Assembly: GCA_905250115.1 (NCBI GenBank)
Contig: CAJNOI010000033.1
Location: forward strand, 150,206 to 214,205
Length of the DNA: 64,000 nucleotides
Direction of reading: 5' to 3'
DNA from: Adineta steineri
Lineage: Eukaryota; Rotifera; Eurotatoria; Adinetida; Adinetidae
Both the position numbers and the translations under genes were made by a program. The notes under the pieces are model-generated. The model was not told where the DNA came from. It was given only the letters and a program-made list of their open reading frames with translations, and did no database searches. Below, in pieces: positions 12,001 through 23,933 of this stretch; the stretch's first letter is position 1; each line of letters opens with the position of its first letter.

Positions 12001-13482
12001 ACTTCTATAACTGCATTTTCAATTAAATTTGTTACTGGTGTATTAGATGGATTAGTTAATTTAAGTTCAGTTTTACCACGCGTTATACCAGCAGCAAATT
12101 CTCGTCTAATTTGAAGTTCAACAAGACTCTAAAAATAAATAAATTTTTATTTTTTCTTGTAATGAAATAATATTACAAGATCATAATCATATGGTTTTTT
12201 TTCAACACGAAGTAAACATTCCGTCCAAATAAATTGACGAAGTGAAAGTGGAAGTTGTTGACCAAATAATTTTTCAGTAATAAAAATAACACGACGAGGA
12301 TCACGTTTAAGTAATGCAACGACTGAACTTGATACAATATCACTATATTCTGATGTCATTGGATAAGGTGTAGGTGGGAATTCTATTTAAAATAAATTAT
12401 TCTATAAAGTACTATTCAATGAAAATTGTATACAAACCAGTAATCATTGGTAATTTTCTTGAATTCGTCTTTGAATCTCTTAGAATTGATCGAAGTTTAG
12501 AACTGCTATTAATATCATCGTGATATTTGCTTCTATTTTTGTCTTGTAATTTTTGTTCTTCTTGTTTAACATTGTCTTTTTGTTGTACTTGATATAAATA
12601 ACGTTCAAGTGCTTTACGTACTATTTGATAGGTATACTCAAGAAAATTTTTCATATTATTTGATAATTTATTGATACTTGAAAAAGAAAAAAAATAATAT
12701 AAAATTTTCCTCTTATTTCAATTCTTACTCGTCATCTTCCGTAACCGCTAAATAAATTAAAATGTTTATATAAGAGACAATATTTGATAAATTTATATCA
12801 GTGGCGGATTTAGGTGGGTAATGCCCCCCCTTCCGAATTTTTTTTTGATTTTGACAGCAAAAATAGGGTCACACTACTTCGATTGGACTCAACAAATAGC
12901 TTTTAGCCAAAATCGCTTCCCCCCTCTCCAGGTATCGTCCCCCCTTCCAAAATCCTAGATCCGCCACTGATTTATATATATTAGTACCTGCGCCTATTTC
13001 AAGTGCGGATTTATGTGTTTGTATTTGTAACCATGATTTTGCTTCATTTTCAAGTTTCCGTCGATGTTCTTCAGTTATAAGAGGTGGACGCTAGGTAAAA
13101 TACGAGTAGAGTATTTGATTCTTATCAATTAAAATATACTAACTAATGAATTTGGATCATAAGGTTCAGATCGAAGTAATTTTATATGAAATAATCTACC
13201 AAGTAATTCAATTAACATCTGACGACGTTCAGGATTATTAAATTGCTGACGAACTTTATTCGCTAATGCTGGTTCAAGATCATCAAGAATCTATAATAAA
13301 ATAAAAAGTTGAATTTAATAATTTATCATAGAATTTTTATTTATTACTTTTTGCCATGGACTATCAGGTAGAATTGTTTGTTGATAACTCGAATCAAGCC
13401 ATTGAATATTAAATGGAAGATATTTTATATTGTCTTCTTCTTCAATTATTGTTTTATTTTGGCTATTAATTTTATTAGCCAT
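9001..13482 (-). CDS. Conserved-looking multi-exon protein, possible divergent TBC-like fold, 781 or 798 aa
   Basis: Exons, in transcript order: 13348-13482, 13144-13290, 12988-13090, 12729-12747, 12438-12676, 12177-12382, 12003-12128, 11306-11471, 11079-11257, 10911-11024, 9708-10115, 9549-9660, 9124-9492, 9001-9074. They give 2397 nt in frame. Start is taken at MANKIN; an upstream in-frame codon at 13531 is less likely. The product is mostly helical. A segment LPLSLRQFIWTECLLR followed much later by LNSNCALYLWDQFF loosely resembles the ends of a Rab-GAP TBC domain, but I do not see the IxxDxxR or YxQ signature residues. The last ~200 residues look beta-rich. I do not recognise the gene. A hAT-like MITE sits in the third intron (12799-12969) and a fold-back in the intron at 10116-10910. 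Confidence 0.8.
9298..9348 (-). other. 51-nt in-frame intron that may be optionally retained
   Basis: Within exon 9124-9492 a GTAGTAAG donor and a TTATTTAG acceptor bound exactly 51 nt without a stop. This size equals typical introns here. Removal gives 781 aa, retention adds 17 residues. Either form stays in frame. Confidence 0.5.
10259..10388. repeat. Imperfect fold-back (hairpin) element, about 130 bp
   Basis: Left arm 10259-10291 and right arm 10355-10388 are reverse complements with a few mismatches; both carry ACAATCCAGAGGA and the arms end in CAGTG/CACTG. It lies in the 795-nt intron 10116-10910 of the minus-strand gene. No target duplication was found. Confidence 0.75.
10671..10735 (-). 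repeat. Dispersed repeat copy, inverted relative to 1519-1592
   Basis: The stretch ending in the CGAGAAAGAGAATA motif is the reverse complement of the sequence at 1519-1592 with few changes. One copy is intergenic and one intronic, so this is a dispersed element rather than a local duplication. Confidence 0.75.
12799..12969. mobile_element. hAT-like MITE, 171 bp, with 8 bp target duplication
   Basis: Terminal inverted repeats CAGTGGCGGATTTAGG and its complement (one mismatch) bound 171 bp. The flanks ATTTATAT at 12791-12798 and 12970-12977 are identical, an 8 bp duplication as made by hAT transposases. No coding capacity. Inserted in intron 12748-12987 of the 9001-13482 gene. Confidence 0.9.
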
Positions 13483-14060
13483 TGATTTTAATAATATATA
13501 ATAACAAGAAACAAAATGTCTTTTTGACAACAATTAAAGATAACGAGTAGAAAAAAACTTCACATTGAAGAGCTTTCGTTACCATGGTAACAAACAAGGA
13601 AATAAAAAGTATATCAAATGAAATATTGTTAATGACCGTAATAGAAATATGTCGATTATTTTTTCTTTTATAATTAACATTTGAAATATGTAATATATTT
13701 TAATTAAGCATTTGAATTCTTATTGGCAGTTTTATCAACCAACACGATCATTATTTAAATATTTACGATTTTATTTTCTGTTCAAAATAACTTTGCGTAG
13801 TATAAAAAAATCCATAAGAAAGAAAAGATAAAGAGGGGGACAAAGAAAGAAATAGAATTATTCTTCTACAGACACACACACAAAATTCAACTTATTGCAT
13901 CATTTTAATTTTTTTTCCTGTTAAGATTATAAAACAATAAAGATTTCTGTGCTATAAGTATATGCAAGAAAAGAAACAATGTATTTATGGAATGATACAA
14001 TTCTCACAAATAAAGAAGAAGAAAAAAAAATAGATAATTCACCGGAAAAGAAAAGAACTA
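13483..14060. other. Intergenic region upstream of the 9001-13482 gene
   Basis: Holds the presumed promoter of the minus-strand gene ending at 9001 and the 3' flank of the kinase gene. AT-rich with a short ACACACAC run near 13873. No gene seen. Confidence 0.6.
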
Positions 14061-17000
14061 TTAGAAATAATCATCGACAATAGCATCGTTAAATGATAAA
14101 TTTGAATAACCACGTTGTTGATTGTTTGCATCTGTAATCGTATTTTTCGTTTGTTCAGTTGGACTTTTATTCGATGATAAAAGAGGTGACGTTGAATTAA
14201 TATTTGTAGCTAATGAACGTTGTTTACTCTTTGATTTTGTTTTAAATGGAGCATTAGTAAAGACATTTGTTGTAGGTGATGATGTTTCCGAAGAGAAAGA
14301 TTCAGAATGAGAAAGTTTGCCCTTTGAAGTACCAATATTATTTGTTGCATCAATAACTAAAACAAATCGAAGATTTATCAATTTAAATGGAAAGAGATTT
14401 ATATGAATAACTGAACACGGAGAGATATATTGTTTTTTTCATACTGTACAGTGGCGGATCTAGCTATTCGGCAGACCGGCGATCGCTACCCCTTCGAAAA
14501 TAGATACTTTGACAAATATCGAAAACAGGTAGAACACTGTAGGTTTCTCTCCTAAAAGATAATACTACTTTCCATTTTTTTATAAACCGCCACCCCCTAA
14601 TGAGAATCCTAAATCCGCCTCTGATGCTGTATGAAGTGAATATCTGATTATGAGGATGAATAATAGAAAATTTACCAAAATTATTCGATTTAATTTCTTG
14701 TTTTTGATAAGGAGCAAAAGCACTTGATTTTTTTCCAATAACAATACTATTTGCATCAAATAATGATGGATTAATTGTATTCGCTATTCTATCGATATTT
14801 GTCGATGAAGTTGACATTTGTTTGTTTGCTGGTGAATGATGAAATGGTGCACGTAGAAATGGATTATTAATATTTGTTGAATGTTGAAATGATTTTGTTG
14901 TTCGATTTAATTCACTATTAGAATCTTCATTGGCAAATTGATTATAATTATTATTGGTAGGACTATCATCAAGATTATTTTCTTGATTTAAATATGGTTT
15001 AAAACTATTAGATTTGTCTTGTTGAATGGATGTAAATTCAATTAAAGGCTTAACAGAATTTTTATTATTTAAATTCGAGAATAGGATAGGTTTTTCCGCC
15101 TCCTCCGTTGACGGATGATGATAGATAGATTTTGATGTTGAAGATATTTGAGAATTTATTTTCAAGTTCTATGAAGACAAAAAAAATGCATTAATTTGAA
15201 AATTAACTAAGAAAAATCCTTACTCGATTTTCTGATGAAAATGATTTGTCATCATCAGACATTGGTGATAATATTTGATCATCATCCGAACTAAATTGAG
15301 AATTCATTGTTAAATAATTATGATTTTTGAATTGATTTAAATTTGTTTTTGAATAATCAGCATCATCACCACTTGATGCTTCATTTGGAATAGTGATATC
15401 AACGGAGGAGGCGTTGTGAAAAGACGACTGGACATTCGATGGACTTACTGTTTGAGAAGAACTACGTCGATGAGTATAAATATTAGAAGAAGATGGTGGT
15501 GGTGGAAATAATTGTTGTTGTAACGTAAAACCAGATCCAGCTGAAATTGTTGTTGGTGGTGATGGTCGTGCACGAGATACAATCTGTTCATTTGTTGTTG
15601 CTGATGTTGTTGATGTAACAGCAGGAATATTTGTTAAACTGATTGCATGAGAGGGTATTTTTGAAAAATCATCATCGAACATTAATTGAGCTGCTGAACC
15701 TGATCGTGATGGATTTGGTATTTGAGGTGGAGGAACAACAAGAGCTGATGATTGTTGATTGGGTTGATTAAAATTAATTAATGATGTTGATGGTGCTATC
15801 ATACCACGTGGACGTTCACGTGGATTAACTGCTGTACCGAAAGATAATGATTCATCAAGCACATTAGTCGATGTAGATTTCGTTTTTGATAAAGTATTTT
15901 TATCTCGTTGATAACGAGATTCACTTTCGGTTAGTGGCATGGGAATTGTTTTGAATTCAGGAATTTTTGATTGACATCGATTAGGAATTGGACATTCAAT
16001 ACCAAGTAATTTGTATGTAGCATAAGAAACCTATTAAAAATAGATTAGATATAAACAATTCAAAGGAATAGAAATATTATTTTTATTCAACAAGTTTAGA
16101 ATCTTATTAATCTATCTCACTGAAAATAAAATAAGGATTTTCATACATAAATACACTACTATGATAAAGAAGATTTTGTAAGGGTCACGAATTATTTTTT
16201 TTTATCATTATATCTAATCTATTGTTGATAATCAAAATATTTTTCTAACCTGCCATATATCTGGTCTTTTGTTAATATCAATTTCTAACATATATCGAAC
16301 CAGTAAATTTAATTCTCGACTATAAACTTGTGGTGTATCATCTGGTATAACAAATGTTCCATTTTGTATAGCTAATATACTTTCACCAAATGGCATTGTA
16401 TTGTACATAAGTTTATATAAAAGACAACCCATTGCCCAAATATCAGCTTTAAGTGTAATTGGTAATCGACTATATAAATCAATCATTTCCGGTGCACGAT
16501 AAGATAATGTTGTATAACGTTGAATTTCTTCTTCAAGTTGTTGAATTATACTTGTTGTTAATTGATTAATTGGATATTGTTGAAAATCATTCGTTGTCGA
16601 AGATGGTAACAGAATTGCTGAACCAAAATCACAGAGAACATGCGTTTGATGAGAATCAATAAGAATATTTTCCAATTTAATATCACGATGTAAAATTGGT
16701 TGTGGTCGACGAAAATGACATGCACTCACAGCATTACATACATCGGCAAATATACGTATAATTTGACGTTCATTTAATGTTATACCAACATTACGTTGTT
16801 CATTCAGACGAGTCTATTTTTAATAAATGAAAAATTAATTTTCGAATTACTGTGTAAACTTAAACGCGCACTTTAAAAGTACGTAGTCTACAAAAACATG
16901 TGACGACATTGACAATCTAGTGCAGACAGAAAAGAAAATGTCTCATGCTCGAGGTGATGTATTTGTTGAAAAAACACGAAATTTTTAAAAAATATTATGT

Positions 17001-17736
17001 TGTGATTGTGAAGCTTTGAAGAGATAAACAAAAACTACGTTCTTTCAATTTGTGATTTCTATATCATATGAAAATATAGACTATAACATAATAAGAAAGA
17101 CCTACGGACACATGCTGTGAGCTATTATTATTCTCAAGAAAATCTAAATAAAGATTGTAGACTTATAAATATCAACGTTCTCGATTTTAGCGAAGTTTTT
17201 ACTTTATTTATCCAGTCGAGAAAAAAATGTTAAATACAATTATACAATATATTATTATGTTAACTTACAATTAGTGCTCCATGTAAACAATATTCTGTTA
17301 ATAAAAGTATTTCATAGACAGCATCATCATCATCATTAGTATCATCATTTCCATTTCCTTCATTATAATAATAACGTTTTTGTGTATTTATTGGTGATAC
17401 ACGATGTATAAATGAATCAACATATTTAACAATATTTGGATGTGATGAAAATTCTTTTACGAATGATATTTCACGTTGACAAATTTGTAAATCACGTTGA
17501 TTATTAACATACATACGTTTAAGTGCATATTTTTGTTGATTATATGAACGTACAAGAAAAACAAATGCAAAACCACCTTGTCCAAGAATATCTTCAACAA
17601 TAACTTGATGATGATTTATAGTTAGAATTTTTCCTATATATGATGTTATATCTGTAACATTTGTCGATGATTGATTTATGTCATTTACTGATTGATTAAA
17701 ACCAGACCGTACGGGAATTTTTTGTGGACGTATCAT
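14061..17736 (-). CDS. AAK1: AAK1/BIKE-like (Numb-associated) serine/threonine kinase, 875 aa
   Basis: Five exons: 17269-17736, 16250-16813, 15224-16030, 14676-15168, 14061-14356 (2628 nt, in frame). N-terminal kinase domain: glycine loop GQGGFAFVF at about 52-60, lysine in YALKR at 73, HRDIKLEN at about 198-205, DFGSA at 218, and YRAPEM in the activation segment. It is followed by VSYATYKLLGIECPIPN, a stretch typical of AAK1 and BMP2K. The remaining ~500 residues are low-complexity Ser/Asn/Gln-rich, as in the adaptor-binding tails of the family. These kinases phosphorylate the AP-2 mu subunit and regulate clathrin endocytosis. All catalytic residues are intact. Its last intron carries a MITE (14449-14623). 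AAK1 versus BMP2K cannot be separated here; an invertebrate probably has one gene. Confidence 0.9.
14449..14623. mobile_element. hAT-like MITE, 175 bp, second family member
   Basis: Ends CAGTGGCGGATCTAG and the complement of CAGAGGCGGATTTAGG match the termini of the element at 12799-12969, while the interior differs. Flanks ATACTGTA (14441-14448) and ATGCTGTA (14624-14631) are a 7/8 target duplication. It lies in the kinase intron 14357-14675. The apparent open frame running through it from 15165 is intron read-through. Confidence 0.88.
15097..15413. promoter_or_regulatory. 15 bp perfect GC-rich inverted repeat spanning a kinase intron
   Basis: CGCCTCCTCCGTTGA at 15097-15111 is the exact reverse complement of 15399-15413. 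The arms lie in the two exons either side of the short intron 15169-15223, so the pre-mRNA could fold the splice sites into a loop. Function is inference. Confidence 0.4.
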
Positions 17737-17963
17737 TGACTAAGCCGGTGCTTAGTTCATAATACTTGCATATATATTTTACATCTAGAAGAAGATCGAG
17801 TTATGTAAATTTTTGTTTTTTTTTTTGTTAAAATTTTTCTATACATATATTTGAATTTTTATGTATGATAAAGATTGTTTTACTTAAAGAGGATGTAAAG
17901 GGAAGAAAGTTACAATATATGAGAATGATCGGACAAGAAGAAGAAAAACTGATTATTTATGTT

Positions 17964-19505
17964 TTATTGATTTGAAGATGCTGTTGCTTGGCCTTGTTGA
18001 TTATTATTATTATTATTATTATTTTCATTATTATTTGTATTATTATTTGCAGTTGATGGTGATTTATCAATAGATTTTTTTTTCTCATCATCATCATTAT
18101 CATCATTTAATTTTAAATCATTTGCTATTTGATCAACCATTAATGATTCTTCAACTAATTTACGTACTTTTGATTCATATAAACGACGATTTTCTAAAAA
18201 TAATTTAGCTGCTTCATTATTTGCTGGAGAATTTGGATTTGGATCATTTAATAACGAACGAATCGATGTTAATATAGCACATACATCATATGTTGGACTC
18301 CAATTTCGTTGTAAAATATCCAAACAGATACTACCATCAGCATAGACTAAAAATAATAGAAATTTTACATTAATTAAAAAAAAAGAGAGAGAGAGAGATT
18401 TAAAAACTGTCATAGACACTTTTTGATATATCTATATGGATGCCTTAGAAAAGTAATTTTATTAAAAGCATTATTCGATTCTAAAGATAAAAATATAATG
18501 GAAAAGAAAAGAAACTAATTATATACAAGATTAATCTGACTTAGATTTACCGAAAATATGAGAAATTACAGAAAAAACAATGATGTATGATGTAAAAAGA
18601 TAAGAATATAATTTTCTTTATTGTCTTACGTAATACACTAGACATAATTTGATTAATAGAAATATTCTATTCTTTTCGAATCTATATATGTTCATACCTT
18701 AATTAAATTTTTTTGTAATGAAAAAATAAATACTTCGAACATCTGAATTGATCAAAACATCAGTCAAACTTAAATAATGAATAAGGTCAAAGACATTGTA
18801 GAGTTCAGGTATATAAGGTCTTGAATATTTACACATTCATTATTTTTCTAAACGGTTACATAAGGTAATACTAGAACCTTTCTTTTTGTGTATTGCTATA
18901 CACTTCAAGACATTGGGTGAATACCAATTCATTTGTATGTACTCGCTTAAAGATATAATTTTCAAAAAAAAGACCTTGATCAATTTTTCGATTACTGTCA
19001 TTATGCTTACTATAAATTAATATGAATCAACACGAGTTTATATTGTAAGATTGAAATCATTTTTTTTACGTTCTATAATATAGCTGTAAATTCAGCGTGT
19101 ATCTTTTGTTTATTATTCTGTCTGAAATTTTTTTTTTCTTTATATACTTACCATTTGGATGAAACATTTTACAAGTAAATCGTACATTGGGTGGTGTTAA
19201 TGGATAAGTATCTAAATGATAATTGTTAATATTTTATGTAATAATGTATTTAATATATACCTGTGAATTCCATTCGAAGTGTATATAAACCATCTTCATA
19301 ACAAGTATCAGTCGGTCCATCAATTAAAGCATTCCATACACGCATATCATTATCAACAGGTGTTGCATTAATACCTATTCAAATAGTAATTGCGGTAAAA
19401 AAAAGAACGAAAATTTTCTTATTGCAATATACCTGGTAATTCTTCACTTTGAATTTTTTGTAAATCTTTAAATAGACGTCTTTGACTGGTATTTGAATTC
19501 GACAT
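17964..19505 (-). CDS. UBE2A: RAD6/UBE2A-like ubiquitin-conjugating enzyme with long acidic/Asn tail, 209 aa
   Basis: Four exons: 19433-19505, 19261-19374, 19152-19211, 17964-18346 (630 nt). The UBC fold spans about 1-150. The active-site motif [16 protein letters not shown] places the catalytic cysteine at residue 90 (88 in human UBE2A/B), followed by WSPTYDV and NPNSPAN, hallmarks of the RAD6 group. With RAD18-type or BRE1-type E3s, RAD6 enzymes ubiquitylate PCNA in damage tolerance and histone H2B. Animal UBE2A/B end near residue 152; here a ~55-residue tail continues with an Asp-rich block, then poly-Asn and Gln, recalling the acidic tail of yeast Rad6. Intron 18347-19151 is long (805 nt) and shows no gene. 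It is divergently placed from the gene at 20070. Confidence 0.92.
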
Positions 19506-20069
19506 TTTGCATTCGTTCGAATTTTTATTTTATATATCTAGACAAATGGGTTAGATATATGTATATACAGATATATATTAAAAAGAAACAAAAAAAGCTA
19601 TACATATGACTTGTTGTGTAGGCGAAAGAAAAAACAAAAAATAATCAAGCTGTACAATTAACTAGCTAATAAATGTTATTACATAAACTTCTAGTAATAA
19701 GTTTATTCGTTGTAATCTGATGCAAAAAGAACGATGAGAAATATAAGAAAATAAATAAGAAAATTCCGTTTTAATGATAAATCTATATAGTTTATTAAAC
19801 GATAGAGATCACTAGATGTTGAAGTAAAAAATGAATGGATAAGATGAATGAAGCAATAGAAGTGATTGGTATAGAAATAAATAAAAGAATATAAGAAGAT
19901 TAGAGCGCTATCTATCTTACTAGCAATATTTTTGCATATAACAATCGGATTTTTTAAATATTATATTGTTCAAAAGGAACTATGAATAAAAAGACAACAT
20001 TACAAAACTCAATTGATTACCATCAATTTAATGGAACATAAGATTGTTTTTAGATTTTATTAATTAACC
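19506..20069. promoter_or_regulatory. Bidirectional promoter region
   Basis: This 564 bp separates the divergent starts of the RAD6-like gene (minus) and the small membrane protein gene (plus). Very AT-rich. No specific sites recognised. Confidence 0.5.
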
Positions 20070-20468
20070 ATGCTAACACGAATAGTAAAATCGAATATAA
20101 TAAGTATGACTGAAAAAAATATGCATATCATTTGTATAACTGATTCATTACGATACAAAAGTCATCGTAGTAGTAGTAATAGTGAAGTTCAACATATTGA
20201 TCCATATAAAGCACGTTATGAACGTTTATGGCAACAAAAAGCAACTCTTGATTGGTTACCAAAACCAGAAGGAAATTGGCAAGAAATTAACGGAAAGAAA
20301 CAAGCTTATTATAATAAAATTCTCACTAGTGGTGTGATTACTTTCATTCTTTCATTTATTTATTTACGAGTAGTAATTGTATCTAGATCTGGTGCATTAA
20401 CAAAACCTCCATATCATTTGATTGGAAATGAAGATTTTCCCGGTTCGAAATATAATGATAAAAACTAA
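20070..20468 (+). CDS. Small single-pass membrane protein, 132 aa, possibly mitochondrial
   Basis: Single exon from ATG to TAA. The N-terminus is basic and Ser-rich (RYKSHRSSSNS), then LPKPEGNWQEINGKKQAYYN precedes a hydrophobic helix at about 88-108 (SGVITFILSFIYLRVVIV) and a short polar tail. The Pro-x-Pro-x-Gly-x-Trp block directly before a helix loosely resembles the small mitochondrial family typified by insect prag01 (deltamethrin-resistance protein). That is a recollection of motif style, not a firm match. Codon use is like the neighbouring genes. It is a real-looking gene with uncertain identity. Confidence 0.7.
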   Translation: MLTRIVKSNIISMTEKNMHIICITDSLRYKSHRSSSNSEVQHIDPYKARYERLWQQKATLDWLPKPEGNWQEINGKKQAYYNKILTSGVITFILSFIYLRVVIVSRSGALTKPPYHLIGNEDFPGSKYNDKN

Positions 20469-23400
20469 AAGTAATACTTGTATTCATCAACATATGTACA
20501 TTTTTACGTTATCTATTTTGTTTAATTAAAATATTGTTGTTCGTTTTTTTTTCTTGTTTATTAAAATCAATGTAGATACTTTTCATTAGATAATATTTTA
20601 TATAGATCATTGATAACTACTACTGAATATCTGATAGATGAAAAATTGTTATAGATGCATATCATGTTATATGATTTATAAATCGATAAAGTAATCTAGA
20701 GTAAGATTTTTTGCTTATCAATTGATAGATAGATAAAGCAGCAACATATTGACTTCTCGTATATATTCAGCCTCATTCATTGTACTATCGGTTAGTTTAG
20801 AAATAGTATTTCAATTTTTTTCGCACAATTGATGATGGTTGCGAATTCAAATGGAAGAACAAAGCTAAATTTTATAAATCAGAATAAAATATCGTTGTCG
20901 TATGTATACAGTACATTATCTTAGAAGATAATATCTATTTGGTTAATTACTCACATCATTCACAAGAAATCTGATGAATTTTCATTTATAACAATCAGTA
21001 AACTTTTATTTTTGATAATCATATAACAATGATTATGAAAATTTGTTTCATAATCTTTAAATAGACAATATCGTATGACTGGTAATAATATAAATATTTA
21101 CTTATTGTTCGTATCTTTTTGTCATGCTTTTTTCTTCACTTATTTAAACAAAAGCCCATTCATAATTACCTATCCAGTCATCAAAATGAGAGAGAATATT
21201 CGTGAGGAGAAAATGCAATCAACATAAATAAAAAAATAAGCGTCATTAAATATGAATAATAACAATGAAAATTTATAGTCATGATTTATTGCGTAAATAT
21301 ATCTATTGTTGACATGTTTACACTCTTGGAATTTCGTCATTATAGTAATATATAATAGATTTAGGTAGATGAAAAATATTGATAACCAATTACTAAATGA
21401 TTAAAAAAAAGAGAAAATTAACAAGTTTCTCGCCTAGACTCTAATTAAGATTGTGCTTATTGTTAAGGCCTATCTATGTAACAAAAGAAAAAAATATATT
21501 ATTATTATTCTCTGAATATAAAGGATCATATAGTAGAAAGTTACATATTTAATTGTAAGAATACACCAACAAGTCGATCAGTTAAATATTTTAGCTATGA
21601 AGATTCGTATTCTATCATCAACACAATTTTTCTTATTGAAAGATGAACAGAGCAATTTCGATTATTTCTTATTGTTTTATTAAGAAACAAAAACTATGAT
21701 CATTAATTTAAAAGACATGCTCAACATCAATCGTAAATATTTCATGCGACCACTTTATGCTGATCATATAAAGATTCCGGTAAGCAAACAGTACTTTTGT
21801 TACTTCCGATGTATCTAGTCTTCTATATTTTCTAATCAAGAAACTACCTTATAAGAATATTTCAACTGAACTTTAACATATAATACAACAATATGTTCTA
21901 GTTGGTTACTGTTTATCGACAGTATAATTTCTAATATCTGTTTAATAATGATACTGTTTAATGGATGATTGTAAAGAAATGGTTTATAAATAGTTTCTAT
22001 AATAAAATATGTTATAATGAATGTTTAATGTACAAATCGAGGAGACAAATCTGTATTTTGTCGATAAAAACATTCATACACAATGAATATCTATCTTGTT
22101 ACTACTCTTTAACTTGTATTATTCATAAGTCATTTAGTAAAAATATAACTTCTATTTGAATAGTTCTTATTCTTGAAATAAATATTATCTACTACATATT
22201 TTAACGAAAAGTAATAGTTTTGAAATAATCATCCGATTAGTTTAATTAAGACAGTTTCTAATGTTCAATTGTGATAAAGATAGATATTCAAAAAATAAAA
22301 TAACTATGCTTATTTTAAGTTATTATGAGTGCAAATTTTTTTCTTCCGCTGAAAAATAATAAATAATACAAACATTTCCAACATTATATTTTGTCTTAGA
22401 TGATCAAGAACTTAGTGTTAGACATGTAATTATTTATAACATTACATCATCGATGTTTGTCACATTAACACGTGATTTTGTAGTGAAATAGAAGGTTATC
22501 AATGCTTTTTTTGATATATAGTGAGTATTATTTACGCACAAGAGAAGTATCTTTCAATATTATCCTTGAATAGATGAAGGTTCTATCATATCTACTGATT
22601 CTTTGACATTTATACAAACAGAACTGTAATAAATCTGAAATTAAAAATGGATATCTGTTTTTTAAGGACGATATTTATCTTACACTACACATAGAATGTA
22701 ATTGAGTATATCATGCAATCGTTGTTTTTCAACCAAACACATATCATACAGGTGCGTCATTGTCATTGACAGTATAGGAACTTATTATATATTCGTCCTG
22801 TTTTTCATGACTATTATGTTTATTTCCGAATGTGATATGTACAGTTTAAAAATATGAAATATCATATTTGAATGACAAATAAAATTAAGACGAAGAAAAG
22901 ATAGTATCTCAAATTTCATTTTTATAGACTTTCGTAACATAAAAGGAAGTGAATAGATAATAACCTTGGAAGCTAATGACATCATTCATTAATTTGATAT
23001 ATAAAACAGTATTTATAAGTAGCTTCCTTCTTTTCAGTTACCATTATGAATCAGTACATATATTCATCTAAGATTAAATCTATATAATAAATATGCACTT
23101 TGACGAAGAATATGAAGATAGTATTATGTATTGGATAGGTACTAATCAACTTCATCTATACTGTTTAATTACAGAAAATATTTTCCGTTTAGTTAGAAAA
23201 ATTTATTTATTATTCAAGTTGAGTACATCACAATGGATAAAGTATTGTTTATAATTTCTTATTGTCTATAATATATCGAAAAATAAGGAGAGAAATCGAT
23301 TTCATTGACCTTCATCATATATGTTTGTCACAATAAAATATTACTCATACTATTGTTGATTACTATAAAAATATTAAAAAGACTAGGCGGACAATCAACA

Positions 23401-23933
23401 GTAGAACATTTAAAAAGATTTAAATATATTTGAGAAATAATTCATATCATAAAAATAATGAGTAAAGCTTGTATAAATAAATTTGAAAGGTATCTTATTA
23501 AGTAAAACAGTATTTTTGATTATTATGCACTTTTTGCATAAACATGATCATCCTTCGCTCATTACTCTATAACACATTAATATTACTGTCTTTTTTTTCT
23601 TATTTATGGCTAGTATCAATCTGTCATATTCTCTTAATATTTCGGCATATTGTATGAACAGACGTGTCGAATAAGATAAAATATATGCGCAATCATGCGA
23701 ATCGATGATGAAAATATTACTTGGTAAAGACGCTAGGAAAAAAAAACGAATTCGACCAATAACATTAGTTTATTCAAGGTTTCTAACGAAAAAACAAAAG
23801 AAGAAAAAGAGTCATGACTATCCTCCTATGAAAAAAAATAAGGTAAAAAAAGGTATATAAGGCTATCATTTTTCTCTATGATTATGCACCCTCTTTCATT
23901 TGATTTTAACATCAATACCCAATAGTTGTTAAG
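20469..23933. other. Quiet AT-rich intergenic stretch, 3.5 kb
   Basis: Only short frames of low-complexity, hydrophobic composition are present (for example 21965-22159 and 22785-22985), with no splice-consistent extension. No RNA gene or element recognised. The last ~200 bp should hold the promoter of the gene at 23934. Confidence 0.6.

Noticed and set aside
14464..14675. Continuation of the kinase frame through the MITE
   Set aside because: A donor at 14675 and an acceptor at 14357 join in phase with the real last exon; the frame through the element is intron read-through.
21965..22159. 64-codon frame in the 3.5 kb quiet region
   Set aside because: Low-complexity composition, no splice-consistent neighbours.
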